DNA of 64,000 nucleotides from Paenibacillus sp. FSL R7-0345 (lineage in GTDB: Bacteria > Bacillota > Bacilli > Paenibacillales > Paenibacillaceae). This document shows, piece by piece, positions 43,029 to 51,587 of this stretch; within the stretch, counting starts at the first letter, position 1, and every line of letters starts with the position of its first letter. Where the stretch lies: the NCBI RefSeq assembly GCF_038595055.1, contig NZ_CP152002.1:6031001-6095000 (forward strand), written 5' to 3'. Position numbers and translations under genes: made by a program. The notes beneath the pieces are model-generated. The model saw only the letters and a program-made list of their open reading frames with translations. It had not been told where the DNA came from and did no database searches.

Positions 43029-44843
43029 ATGATCACTACTGAGTTAAAAGATGCCATTCACCGCCGGCGGATGATTGATGTGCTGCTCTCCGGCAGCGCT
43101 TATGCCGATCTGGTGCTGAAGGGCGGCTTCATTATCAACGTCATTACCCGGGAGATTTATCCCGGCGATGTTGCCGTTAAAGGCGACCGGATTCTGCTTG
43201 TCGGTCAGGCCGATAAGCTTATCGGGCCTGCTACAGTTGTCGAAGACGTGAGCGGCAAGTTTATAAGCCCTGGCTTCATCGATTCCCACATGCATTTTGA
43301 AAGTGCAATGCTGACGGTTACGGAGTTCTCGAAGCTGTCCATTCCTACAGGGACAACCACCCTGGTAGCCGACCCGCATGAAATAGGCAATGTGCTGGGT
43401 GTACCCGGCATGAAGGCGATGATCGAGGAGGCCCGCACCCTGCCTAACCGTGTCCTGTTCACTGTCCCTTGTCTTACTCCCGATGTGCCCGGCCTGGAAA
43501 CCGCAGGTGCAGATATCACCTCCCAGGATATGCAGGACCTGTTGAACGATGATTATGTGCAGGGCATCGGGGAGCTGCAGGGCTTCAGCAACGTCCATCC
43601 GGTGTACAACAACGCACCTTTTCTGATAGACGATCTGCTGGCTTCCGTCTCTTATGCCAAATCCATCGGCAAAACCATTGAAGGCAACGCCCCCGGCCTG
43701 TCCGGCCCGGAGCTGGCGGCCCACATTATCTGCGGCGGCGGCAATGTCTCCTGCCACGAGACAACAACCAAGGAAGAAATGATGGAGAAGCTGCGCTACG
43801 GGGTCAGCGTGTTCATGCGTGAAGGCTCCTCGCAGCGCAATATGGCTGAATGTATCCGCGCTATTACCGAGGAAGGAATGGACTCCCGGCGAGCCATCCT
43901 CGTCTCCGACGATATGGTCCCTGAGGACCTGCTGAAATACGGGCATATGAACGATATTGTCCGCCGGACGATTGCTGTAGGCATAGATCCCGTTGAAGCC
44001 ATCCAGATGGTGACGATCAATCCGGCTGCCCATTTTGGCTTCCAGGATATCGGACTGCTTGCCCCCGGCAAAAAAGCCGACATCGCCGTCATCAGCGATC
44101 TGGCGCAAATGACCGTTGCCCAGGTATATATCGGCGGAGTCAAACTCGCAGAGAACGGTGAGCTGACCCGTGATATCCCGTCTTACATTTATCCCGAATC
44201 CGTCAAAAAGTCGGTCAAGCGGAAACCGGTCAAGCTGGAAGACCTGCAGCTCTCCTCCGGCGGAGCACACGGCAGTGTCCGGGTCCGGGCCATCGAGGTA
44301 ATCCCGGACCAGAACCTGACCGGAGCCGGCATCTACACCGCCCAGGTCCAAGACGGTGTCGTCCAGCCGTCGGTAGACAATGACCTCCTGCCCCTGCTTG
44401 TCGTTGAAAGGCACGGCCGCAGCGGCAAAATCGGCAAAACCTTTGTCCGCGGCATGAAGCTTAAGGCCGGGGCCATCGCCGAAAGTGTGGCCCACGACAC
44501 CCACAACATCATTGTCACCGGCACCAATTACGCCGATATGGTGACTGCGGTCAACCGGGTGATTGCCATGGACGGCGGAATCGCGATGATTGAGGGCGGC
44601 AAGGTGGTCGGTGATCTGCCGCTGCGGATCGGCGGCCTGATGACCGATGAGCTGACCGGCAAAGAGATGAGCGCGCGTATCACCGAGCTGCACCGGCTGG
44701 CCCGTGAGGAGCTGGGCTGCACGCTGCATGTCCCGTTCATGCACCTCTCCTTCCTCTCACTCGTCACCAGCCCGGCGTGGAAGATTACCGACATCGGCCT
44801 GATCGATGCGGATGCCTTCACTGTACTGTCGCCGCTGGCCTGA
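43029..44843 (+). CDS. ade: Adenine deaminase family amidohydrolase
   Basis: 604 residues. Amidohydrolase-superfamily metal site: FISPGFIDSHMHFESAM (HxH), DPHEIGNVLG, GNAPGLSG, and LVSDDMVPEDLL; the C-terminal adenine-deaminase domain includes VERHGRSGKIGKTFVRGMKL, VAHDTHNIIVTG and MDGGIAMIEGGKVV. This full two-domain layout (about 570-605 residues) is that of prokaryotic adenine deaminases (adenine to hypoxanthine and ammonia). Being in a BMC operon, it may instead act on another aminopurine or N-heterocycle. GGAGGTG precedes ATG 43029. Confidence 0.92.
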   Translation: MITTELKDAIHRRRMIDVLLSGSAYADLVLKGGFIINVITREIYPGDVAVKGDRILLVGQADKLIGPATVVEDVSGKFISPGFIDSHMHFESAMLTVTEFSKLSIPTGTTTLVADPHEIGNVLGVPGMKAMIEEARTLPNRVLFTVPCLTPDVPGLETAGADITSQDMQDLLNDDYVQGIGELQGFSNVHPVYNNAPFLIDDLLASVSYAKSIGKTIEGNAPGLSGPELAAHIICGGGNVSCHETTTKEEMMEKLRYGVSVFMREGSSQRNMAECIRAITEEGMDSRRAILVSDDMVPEDLLKYGHMNDIVRRTIAVGIDPVEAIQMVTINPAAHFGFQDIGLLAPGKKADIAVISDLAQMTVAQVYIGGVKLAENGELTRDIPSYIYPESVKKSVKRKPVKLEDLQLSSGGAHGSVRVRAIEVIPDQNLTGAGIYTAQVQDGVVQPSVDNDLLPLLVVERHGRSGKIGKTFVRGMKLKAGAIAESVAHDTHNIIVTGTNYADMVTAVNRVIAMDGGIAMIEGGKVVGDLPLRIGGLMTDELTGKEMSARITELHRLAREELGCTLHVPFMHLSFLSLVTSPAWKITDIGLIDADAFTVLSPLA

Positions 44844-44965
44844 CCGGCACTGGAGCTCCTACACTTTACCCTCTCTGCTCTAAAGTAGCGCTTCACCCGC
44901 CGCCACCAGAAATACCCGGTCAGACTCACAGCTTTTACCACAACAAACAAAAGGAGGCCTCTTCC

Positions 44966-45649
44966 ATGGGAATCCAGGTAATCGATCTTTCCCAGGAAAT
45001 CTATCAGGGGATGCCGGTGTTTCCGCCGCATCAGAAGACGATGATATTTCCAAATATGAGCCATGAGGAGAGCAGGCGGAAGCTCGGCTTCGAGTTCGCC
45101 ACCAACAACCTGCTCATCAACGAGCATGGCCCGACCCACAGCGATGCCATCTATGAATATGACCCGCAGGGGGCGACGATCGATGAGATGCCGCTGGAGT
45201 ATTTTTACGGCCCGGCTGTCTGCCTTGACCTCTCCCATATTTCACCGGATGCCTATATTACCCGCAGCGATTTGGAGCTGGCGCTAAGCAGAGGCTATCT
45301 TCACCTCGATAAAGGCGATATCGTGCTGCTCTACACCGGCCACTATAACCGTGCGTATGGTACTGACGAATGGCTTACCCGCTATACAGGGCTGGATTAC
45401 GGTGCGGCCGAGTGGCTGGCGAAGCAGGGTGTTGTCAACATCGGCATTGATGCACCGTCGATTGACAATCCGCTGGACACCTCCTTTGCCGGACATCTGA
45501 TCTGCCGTGAATACAAGCTGACCAACACCGAGAACCTCTGCAACCTCAACCTGATCGCGCAGAAGCGCTTCCTCTATTTCGGACTCCCGCTCAAAATCCG
45601 TAAAGGCACCGGCTCCCCGATCCGGGCTGTTGCAGTATTCATTGAATAA
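44966..45649 (+). CDS. Cyclase-family (kynurenine formamidase-like) metal hydrolase
   Basis: 227 residues from ATG 44966 (AAAGGAGGC upstream; the open frame before it is not coding). Cyclase/KynB fold: VIDLSQEIYQGMPVFPPHQK, then the metal motif as NEHGPTHSDA (H54, H58, D60), YFYGPAVCLDLSH, DIVLLYTGHYN, and NIGIDAPSIDNPLD. The classical motif is HxGTHxDxPxH; here Pro replaces the usual Gly and the last His is not present, so specificity probably differs. Known members hydrolyse N-formylkynurenine, isatin and cyclic amides. In this locus it is a candidate ring-opening or amide-cleaving enzyme. Confidence 0.85.
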   Translation: MGIQVIDLSQEIYQGMPVFPPHQKTMIFPNMSHEESRRKLGFEFATNNLLINEHGPTHSDAIYEYDPQGATIDEMPLEYFYGPAVCLDLSHISPDAYITRSDLELALSRGYLHLDKGDIVLLYTGHYNRAYGTDEWLTRYTGLDYGAAEWLAKQGVVNIGIDAPSIDNPLDTSFAGHLICREYKLTNTENLCNLNLIAQKRFLYFGLPLKIRKGTGSPIRAVAVFIE

Positions 45650-45670
45650 ATGATTAAGCAGGTGAAGCAG

Positions 45671-46276
45671 ATGAGAAACAGAGCATTAATCGAAGAAATC
45701 CCTGTCCCGGCCTACGAGGGCAGAAGCGCACTCGTCCGCAAAGGCCAGACGCTCTATATTATCGATGTGGAAGGCAAGCAGGTCGGTGATTTTGTCTGCT
45801 TTAATGCCGCTGATCCGGATGAGCATGTCTCCCCTGTTCATATGCGGGCTTCGCTCAGCAGCATCCGCCTGAAGATCGGCGACGGCCTGTACAGCAACCG
45901 CCGGCAGCCGCTGATGCAGCTGACCCAGGATACGGTGGGGCGGCATGATTTCTTTTTTCCGGCGTGTGATTATTACCGTTATAAAGTGGATTTCGGGCTG
46001 GAGGAGCATCCGAACTGTCATGATAACCTCCAGCAGGCACTGCAGCAACATGGCCTGGGGAACCGGGAGCTGCCCGATCCGATCAACTGGTTTATGAACA
46101 ACGCGCTGGACGAGAACCTGGATTATGTGATTGAAGAACCGCTTTCGAAGCCCGGTGATTTTGTAGCTCTGCTAGCCCTGACGGATGTGATTGTCGCCCT
46201 CTCCTCCTGCTCGCAGGATCTGGCTCCGGTCAACGGGTTCAAGGTCACGCCGCTGCTGATGCAGATTACGGGTTAG
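45671..46276 (+). CDS. DUF1989 (urea carboxylase-associated) protein
   Basis: 201 residues from ATG 45671 (AGGTGAAG spaced correctly; ATG 45650 directly after the cyclase stop has no site). Family marks: EEIPVPAYEGRSALVRKGQT, IDVEGKQVGDFVCFNAADPD, RASLSSIRLKIGDGLYSNRR, FFPACDYYRYKVDFG, PDPINWFMNNALD and LVALSSCSQDLAPVNGF. DUF1989 proteins include the two subunits of carboxyguanidine deiminase, so a deiminase/amidine hydrolase activity is reasonable. Only one DUF1989 protein is encoded here. Last gene of the BMC operon; no terminator seen after it. Confidence 0.9.
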   Translation: MRNRALIEEIPVPAYEGRSALVRKGQTLYIIDVEGKQVGDFVCFNAADPDEHVSPVHMRASLSSIRLKIGDGLYSNRRQPLMQLTQDTVGRHDFFFPACDYYRYKVDFGLEEHPNCHDNLQQALQQHGLGNRELPDPINWFMNNALDENLDYVIEEPLSKPGDFVALLALTDVIVALSSCSQDLAPVNGFKVTPLLMQITG

Positions 46277-46302
46277 TCGCTTTTGTACAGGAATATCACT
46301 TT

Positions 46303-46396
46303 TGTTCACTCCCCCGGAATTCCGGTTTGTGCACGGTTGTCAGCTTGCTGCACTGTTCTGTTCACCCTGTGAAGCTTATACTTATTACTGTGAACA
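46303..46396. promoter_or_regulatory. Three TGTTCAC half-sites before the AraC sensor gene
   Basis: TGTTCAC occurs at 46303-46309 and 46359-46365, and inverted as GTGAACA at 46390-46396. The last pair is an inverted repeat with a 24-base spacer about 50 bases before the start at 46450. It could be an operator for autoregulation or for the end of the BMC operon. Confidence 0.35.
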
Positions 46397-46449
46397 ATAC
46401 AGATGCAGCCCTGGCTGCCAGAACACAGAATGAATTCAGGGGGATGACA

Positions 46450-48681
46450 ATGAGACTGAACAAGCTCAGCAGCCGGAGAGCACTGTACAGCCGGATATTG
46501 GTCAGCATGACGCTTTGCGTATCCTTAACCTTCCTTGCCTCCACCATCATTTATTACAACTACTACATCGGCGTCGAGAAAACCCAGGCCTTCCGCTCCG
46601 ACCTCAGCAACCTCACCCAGACCAGCAAAGAGGTTGTGAATATGAACGAGGCTGCACAATCCCTTTCTTTTCAAATTTACCGCAACAGCACTATCTCCAA
46701 AATCGTCCTCTACGACAAGCCCGACATCTACGACGTTACCGCCGCCATGTCCGAGCTCGGGAACTATTTAAGCTCCATGCCTTACATTGAGTCCATTTAT
46801 GTCTATAACCCAAAAAACGCCAAGCTATACATTGCTTCCTCCCACGGCCAGAACGGTGTTTTTACCGAGCGTGAGCTGGTGGATAAGGGCATTCTTGATA
46901 TTTTGAACCATTACGAGGAATACAAGCCGTTTACACCGATCCCCCGCGTCTACTCGAACGGCGCCAAGGAGAATGACCAGGTCCGGGCCTATACTTTTTT
47001 GTGCTATGACGCCATCGGCTGGGACCGTTCCATTAATTCCGCAGTTATTGTTAATATCTCTGCACCTTGGATCAATAAGGAGATCAATACTCCGGCAAAT
47101 TCTGAAAGCGCTACCTTTATTCTGTCTGATAAGGGGACCTTTCTGTCCGGCAACAGTCTGGAGCAGCAGGAACTGGGGCCTGAAGAAGCATTGTGGGTGA
47201 AGCAGAGGATCAAGGGAGATACTGAGGGCTATTTTATCGGAACCTTTGCGGGTGTGAATTCGCTAATTTCCTATACTGCACCGGATGCCCTGAGCTGGCA
47301 GTATGTGCGGATCACGCCGTATGACATCATCACCAGACAGACGGACAGCATCCGTAATGCCACTCTGCTGATCGCCGCCCTCATTCTCATTGGTGGAATC
47401 GGGTTATCCTGGCTCACCTCCAGGACGCTGTATTTGCCGATCAGCCGGATTGTTAAAGAGATGAATGTCCTGGAGTGTGAGAAGCGGGACAGCATGTTCA
47501 TGATCCGGCAAAATACAATGCGCGATCTCGTTCTCGGCCTGAAGCCGCTGCAGTCGCTTCAGCAGATGGAGAAGCTGAGACAGCTTGGCATCCATTTTAC
47601 TTTTAATGATGACTACCGGATGATCCTGCTGCGTATCGATAATTACAAAGAGCTGCGGGATGAGCGCTCCTCCTACCTGCTGGCTTACAAATTTGCAATT
47701 ATGAATATCGCTTCGGAAATCTGCGGTACGACCTACCGGGTCGAAACTGTAGATATGAATGATGACGGCATCCTGGTGCTCCTGAACATCGTTGATCCTA
47801 GCGAATACACCGACACCGGACTGATCGAGACGCTCCTGCGCCAGCTTCAGCAGGCCTGCTCCGATTATCTGAAAATCAGCCTCACACTCACCTACAGCCA
47901 CATCGACCGGAATGCCCAGCAGCTGCACCAGCTTTATAAGCAGGTTAAGGACGCGTCGAACCACCGGCTGTTTTATGGACATGGATGTATCATAGCTGCG
48001 CAGTCTATAAGTGCACTGCAGGCCCAAACGTACCATTATCCGACGGAAAAAGAAAAACGTCTCGCCGACGCGCTCATGTGCGGCAAGGCCGATGAAGCAA
48101 TGGAGCATTTCAGCTCCATTATCCGTGAAACGCAGGACTACCCTTTCCATACGGTACAGCTTGCCGTATCGAGACTCAGTGTAACGATAAAAGAAATCAT
48201 CAGCACCGTCCAGAAACGCAACCGCCTGCAAAGTGACGGTACACCTGCTCTGCCAGCTTTGGATTCTGTAGAAACTGTCACAGAGCTGGAAGAGGCCTTC
48301 TCCGCCGTATTCAGTGAAATGCGTGAGCAGTTGTCCGAGAAAAAAAATGCCAAGCAGCATGATCTGATCCGCCTGATCAACCAAAAGATTGCGGACAACT
48401 ACCGGGAGCCGAGTCTCAGCCTTAACCAGATTGCTGATGAGCTGGATATGTCACCGATCTATATCAGCCGTCTCTACAAGCAGCAGACCCTGAACAGCAT
48501 CGTTGATGTAATCCTGGAGATGCGGATGCGCGAGGTATGCAGCCTGCTGGAGAATACCGACCTGCCGGTTACCGTCATCGCCGAGCGCTGCGGCTTCACC
48601 AGCAGCTCCTATCTGCACCGGATGTTCAAGCGCAGCTTCGGCACGACACCTAACGATTACCGGCGCTCTAAAAATGCATAA
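46450..48681 (+). CDS. Membrane-anchored AraC-family regulator with extracellular sensor
   Basis: 743 residues from ATG 46450 (AGGGGG seven bases upstream; the earlier open frame is not coding). Two membrane helices (about 18-38 and 297-317) enclose an extracellular cache-like domain of about 255 residues. The cytoplasmic part has a degenerate middle domain and a C-terminal AraC helix-turn-helix pair (LSLNQIADELDMSPIYISRL; LPVTVIAERCGFTSSSYLHR). Such single-polypeptide sensors are common in Paenibacillus beside LplABC sugar transporters. It could control the BMC operon upstream or the transporter at 49.9-53.5 kb; context does not decide. Confidence 0.88.
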   Translation: MRLNKLSSRRALYSRILVSMTLCVSLTFLASTIIYYNYYIGVEKTQAFRSDLSNLTQTSKEVVNMNEAAQSLSFQIYRNSTISKIVLYDKPDIYDVTAAMSELGNYLSSMPYIESIYVYNPKNAKLYIASSHGQNGVFTERELVDKGILDILNHYEEYKPFTPIPRVYSNGAKENDQVRAYTFLCYDAIGWDRSINSAVIVNISAPWINKEINTPANSESATFILSDKGTFLSGNSLEQQELGPEEALWVKQRIKGDTEGYFIGTFAGVNSLISYTAPDALSWQYVRITPYDIITRQTDSIRNATLLIAALILIGGIGLSWLTSRTLYLPISRIVKEMNVLECEKRDSMFMIRQNTMRDLVLGLKPLQSLQQMEKLRQLGIHFTFNDDYRMILLRIDNYKELRDERSSYLLAYKFAIMNIASEICGTTYRVETVDMNDDGILVLLNIVDPSEYTDTGLIETLLRQLQQACSDYLKISLTLTYSHIDRNAQQLHQLYKQVKDASNHRLFYGHGCIIAAQSISALQAQTYHYPTEKEKRLADALMCGKADEAMEHFSSIIRETQDYPFHTVQLAVSRLSVTIKEIISTVQKRNRLQSDGTPALPALDSVETVTELEEAFSAVFSEMREQLSEKKNAKQHDLIRLINQKIADNYREPSLSLNQIADELDMSPIYISRLYKQQTLNSIVDVILEMRMREVCSLLENTDLPVTVIAERCGFTSSSYLHRMFKRSFGTTPNDYRRSKNA

Positions 48682-48858
48682 TGAGGCTGGCTTGCAAAGG
48701 TGGTAGGAACCTGCTACTTTATACCGGCAATAATGGATATAGACAACTGCTGTCCTTATTACTTACTGCGCAACTCTGAAGTGTAACCAACGTTATAGCC
48801 ATCCGTCTCTTTCTTCCGCACAATAAAGGCAACAATACTGGAACGGGGTGACTGGCAA

Positions 48859-49464
48859 GTGGAAAAACAGAAGCTGATCCGCATCTTCGATAAGCAGGCC
48901 GCCCGGTACGACAATCAACGGGAAGATGCACATCAAACACGCTGGCGCCGCCAGCTCATAAGCTGCGCCAAAGGCGAGGTCCTTGAGCTGGCCGTAGGGG
49001 CAGGCGCCAATTTCCCGTATTATCCTCCGGGCATCCAGCATACCGCAGCGGATTTCAGCAGTGGTATGCTGGTGAAGGCCAGACAGGCGGCAGCCCATTA
49101 CCGGATGAACAGCACCTTCATCTGCTCAGACATAGAAGAGCTAAGCTTCCCTGAACATTCGTTTGATACTATCGTGTCCACCTTATCCTTCTGCAGCTAC
49201 ACCCGTCCGCTGCCGGTACTGGAACAGCTCAGCCGCTGGTGCAGACCGGGCGGACAAATCCTGCTAATGGAGCATGGAATCAGTTCTAACCCGGCTCTTT
49301 CCCTGGCCTTAAAGGCACTGAATCCCCTGCTCTACCGGATCTACGGCTGCCACCATACCCGTGACATCTTAAGCCTGGTCCGTGATTCGGGCCTCACCAT
49401 CAACAAGGTGGAGAGTCACTGGCAGGGCATGGTACACCTGATCTGGGCCAGTCCCCAAAAGTAA
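48859..49464 (+). CDS. SAM-dependent class I methyltransferase
   Basis: 201 residues from GTG 48859 (GGGGTGA upstream). Methyltransf_11-type Rossmann fold: FDKQAARYDNQ, motif I EVLELAVGAGANFPYYP, CSDIEELSFPEHSFDTIVST, and post-motif LSRWCRPGGQILLMEHG. Resembles phospholipid/menaquinone-type methyltransferases. Substrate unknown; the next feature is its terminator. Confidence 0.85.
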   Translation: MEKQKLIRIFDKQAARYDNQREDAHQTRWRRQLISCAKGEVLELAVGAGANFPYYPPGIQHTAADFSSGMLVKARQAAAHYRMNSTFICSDIEELSFPEHSFDTIVSTLSFCSYTRPLPVLEQLSRWCRPGGQILLMEHGISSNPALSLALKALNPLLYRIYGCHHTRDILSLVRDSGLTINKVESHWQGMVHLIWASPQK

Positions 49465-49548
49465 CTGTAGCATTAGCTGTCTGCCTCTGAGCTGTCGTTG
49501 AGCTGCCTTGTGCTGCTCTTGTCCTATTCTTATGCCGCCCTTATCCCC

Positions 49549-49584
49549 AAAGCCAGCCTCCAATCAACCGGAGGCTGGCTTTTC
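49549..49584 (+). terminator. Terminator of the methyltransferase gene
   Basis: AAAGCCAGCCTCC and GGAGGCTGGCTTT form a perfect 13-bp stem with an eight-base loop, then TTCT. Confidence 0.85.
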
Positions 49585-49661
49585 TCCTGCTGCTCCCCTC
49601 CCCCTGCCCCGGAGGACGCTGGCTGACGGGCTTTGCTGCGCAGTTTGTGCAGCCCCCCGCT

Positions 49662-49803
49662 TAAAGCAGCGGAGAAAATAGAATGATTGTGGAACAGCGG
49701 CAGCGGCCGCCTTTGTGTCCGGATTTTTACCGCCAAGGTATAATCAGAAAATCTGGACACAACAGCGGGTGGAACAACATTCTATTTTCGGAGCGACCGC
49801 TTA
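49662..49803. repeat. Palindromic intergenic repeat, about 140 bp
   Basis: Nested inverted repeats: outer GAAAATAGAATG (49674-49685) with CATTCTATTTTC (49778-49789), inner TTGTGTCCGGATTTT (49713-49727) with AAAATCTGGACACAA (49748-49762, one mismatch). GTGGAAC occurs in both halves in direct orientation. CGACCGCT at the right edge (49794-49801) recurs at 16011-16018. No coding capacity seen. It looks like a non-autonomous or structural repeat (MITE-like). Confidence 0.65.
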
Positions 49804-49831
49804 AGCACTGATATCGCAATCATCCGGCGGC

Positions 49832-49866
49832 AAAAAAAAGCCCCAAAAGCCATTGGCCTCCGGGGC
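49832..49866 (-). terminator. Terminator of the second sugar transporter operon
   Basis: Read leftwards: GCCCC...GGGGC with an inner GGCCAATGGC helix, followed by eight T. It is immediately after the binding-protein stop. Confidence 0.85.
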
Positions 49867-49874
49867 ATCCTCCG

Positions 49875-51488
49875 TTATTTAATACCTTTTTCCGCCACAT
49901 AAGCATTCCACTGCTTCGTCCATTCCGCCTGGATCTTTTCCAGACCGGCCTGTTTGGCCTTCTGCAGGAAGGTATCCAGCCCCTTGTCGATGTCCTCGAC
50001 AAGCCCGGCCTGCAGCGGGAAGAGGTACTGCTTCTCAACCTGCTCCAGCGCCGCTTTTTCCGCCTGGTAGGAGGAATAGTCCTCCGCAAAGCCGAGGAAC
50101 AGGTCCGGCTTCTGGATTTTATCCAGCTCATTAAAGATCGCCTTCACTCCGTCGAAGCCCTGGTCAAACAGCATATACTCCGGATTCCGCCAGGCCCAGC
50201 CGTTCATCCCTTCGCGGGAGAAGCCGTTGCTGGTGCTGGTGCCGACCAGCTTGTAATAGCCGTTCTCAACGGTGTAGTTCTTGCCCTCGATCCCGTACTG
50301 GGTCAGCAGATTGTAGCGTTTGTCGAGTACCAGCTTCTCATAGAAGGCCAGTGCGCGTTCCGGATTCTTGCTGCTCTTCGGAATCGCAAAACCGTTATGA
50401 ATCGGATGCACAGGCGTAGCATAACCGGTAGTCAGACCGAACGGAGAATACGCCAGCTCCCACTCGGGATGAGTCGTGCTGATCTTCATCTTCATGTCAT
50501 TATAGCGGGTCGGGTTATCCCCGAACATGCTGGCCGCTTTGCCCGAAGTAATCGGGTCCTGCATCGTGTCCTTGATGTTCAGCACGTTTTTAGGGATAAA
50601 GCCTTTGTCCGCCCAGCGCTTCATCGTTTTCAGCTCTTCTTTTTGCTCATCGGAGCCCCAGTAGGAATAGACCGTAGTCGGGGAATCATATTTTACGCCC
50701 ATCCCGTAAGGGAGTGCGCCGACCATTTTGTTAAGCTCTGTATAAATGTAATGCAGATTATTGCCGATATCGCTGTTAAGGGACATTGGCATCAGATCCG
50801 GCTCGTTCGCGACAATGCCGTCCATGTAAGCCTCATAGCTGGCCAGATCCTTTGGCACCGGCAGATCATATTTCTTGCGCAGATCCTCGCGGTACACAAA
50901 GCCGTTGGTCACATACTCCTTGTAAGTTGCAGGTACCGTGTAGATTTTGCCGTCAACCTTTACATCCTCCCACATCGATTCCGGGACGAACTTTTGCAGC
51001 TCAGGGGCAGCCTTAGGCAGCAGATCGTCTATCGCCAGGAAAGCTCCGCGTTTTGCATACGATTGATATTGGGTCCAGTCCGCCGTAAAAATCAGATCAA
51101 TAGCCTGCCCGGAGGACAGCAGCAGCTTATATTTCTGATCCCAGTCCGTCCAGCTGGTGTAATTGAATTTAACGGTAGCGTTCAGCTCCTCCTGCGCCAT
51201 TTTGTTGATTTCGTCCTGGATGATCGGCAGATCCTTCGGCGCATCCCCAAGCATGTAGAACTGGAGCTCCACCTTCTTGGACGTATCGATACCGGTCTCT
51301 GCAGGAGCTGCTGTACTTGCGCTTTCTGTTGCCGCAGGAGTACCTGCATTGCCGCCATCCCCGCTGTTTGCCCCGTTTGCACTATTGCCGCCGTTGTTAT
51401 TCCCGCCGCAGCCGGCAAGGAGCGATAAGGCCAGCGCCGCCGTTGTAAGCGTAACCAGAGATCTTCGGCCTGCTTTCTTTGTCATCAT
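49875..51488 (-). CDS. Extracellular solute-binding lipoprotein of a second LplABC-like transporter
   Basis: 537 residues with lipobox LLAGC (Cys27), a Gly/Asn/Ala-rich linker (about 28-60), then a large sugar-binding domain: VELQFYMLGDAPKDLPIIQD, INKMAQEELNATVKFNYTSW, LLSSGQAIDLIFTADW. It is the last gene of a leftward permease-permease-binding protein operon. The FYMLGDAPKDL form is typical of Paenibacillus LplA-like proteins of unknown sugar specificity (DUF3502 subgroup). No glycosidase is nearby to suggest the ligand. Confidence 0.9.
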   Translation of the reverse strand: MMTKKAGRRSLVTLTTAALALSLLAGCGGNNNGGNSANGANSGDGGNAGTPAATESASTAAPAETGIDTSKKVELQFYMLGDAPKDLPIIQDEINKMAQEELNATVKFNYTSWTDWDQKYKLLLSSGQAIDLIFTADWTQYQSYAKRGAFLAIDDLLPKAAPELQKFVPESMWEDVKVDGKIYTVPATYKEYVTNGFVYREDLRKKYDLPVPKDLASYEAYMDGIVANEPDLMPMSLNSDIGNNLHYIYTELNKMVGALPYGMGVKYDSPTTVYSYWGSDEQKEELKTMKRWADKGFIPKNVLNIKDTMQDPITSGKAASMFGDNPTRYNDMKMKISTTHPEWELAYSPFGLTTGYATPVHPIHNGFAIPKSSKNPERALAFYEKLVLDKRYNLLTQYGIEGKNYTVENGYYKLVGTSTSNGFSREGMNGWAWRNPEYMLFDQGFDGVKAIFNELDKIQKPDLFLGFAEDYSSYQAEKAALEQVEKQYLFPLQAGLVEDIDKGLDTFLQKAKQAGLEKIQAEWTKQWNAYVAEKGIK

Positions 51489-51587
51489 GAACCCTCCTAA
51501 AAGTTTTGTTCTCCTGATTTACAAACTTCCCTTTATGTCAGCCGGACAACAGGCACCCCCTTGAAGAGCGTGCTCCACTATTCGGTT

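Noticed and set aside
43044..44744. 566-codon open frame antisense to adenine deaminase
   Set aside because: Antisense shadow of a strongly recognisable gene in G+C-rich codons; no ribosome site or family.
47404..48384. 326-codon frame antisense to the AraC sensor gene
   Set aside because: Shadow frame; the plus-strand product has membrane helices and an AraC domain.
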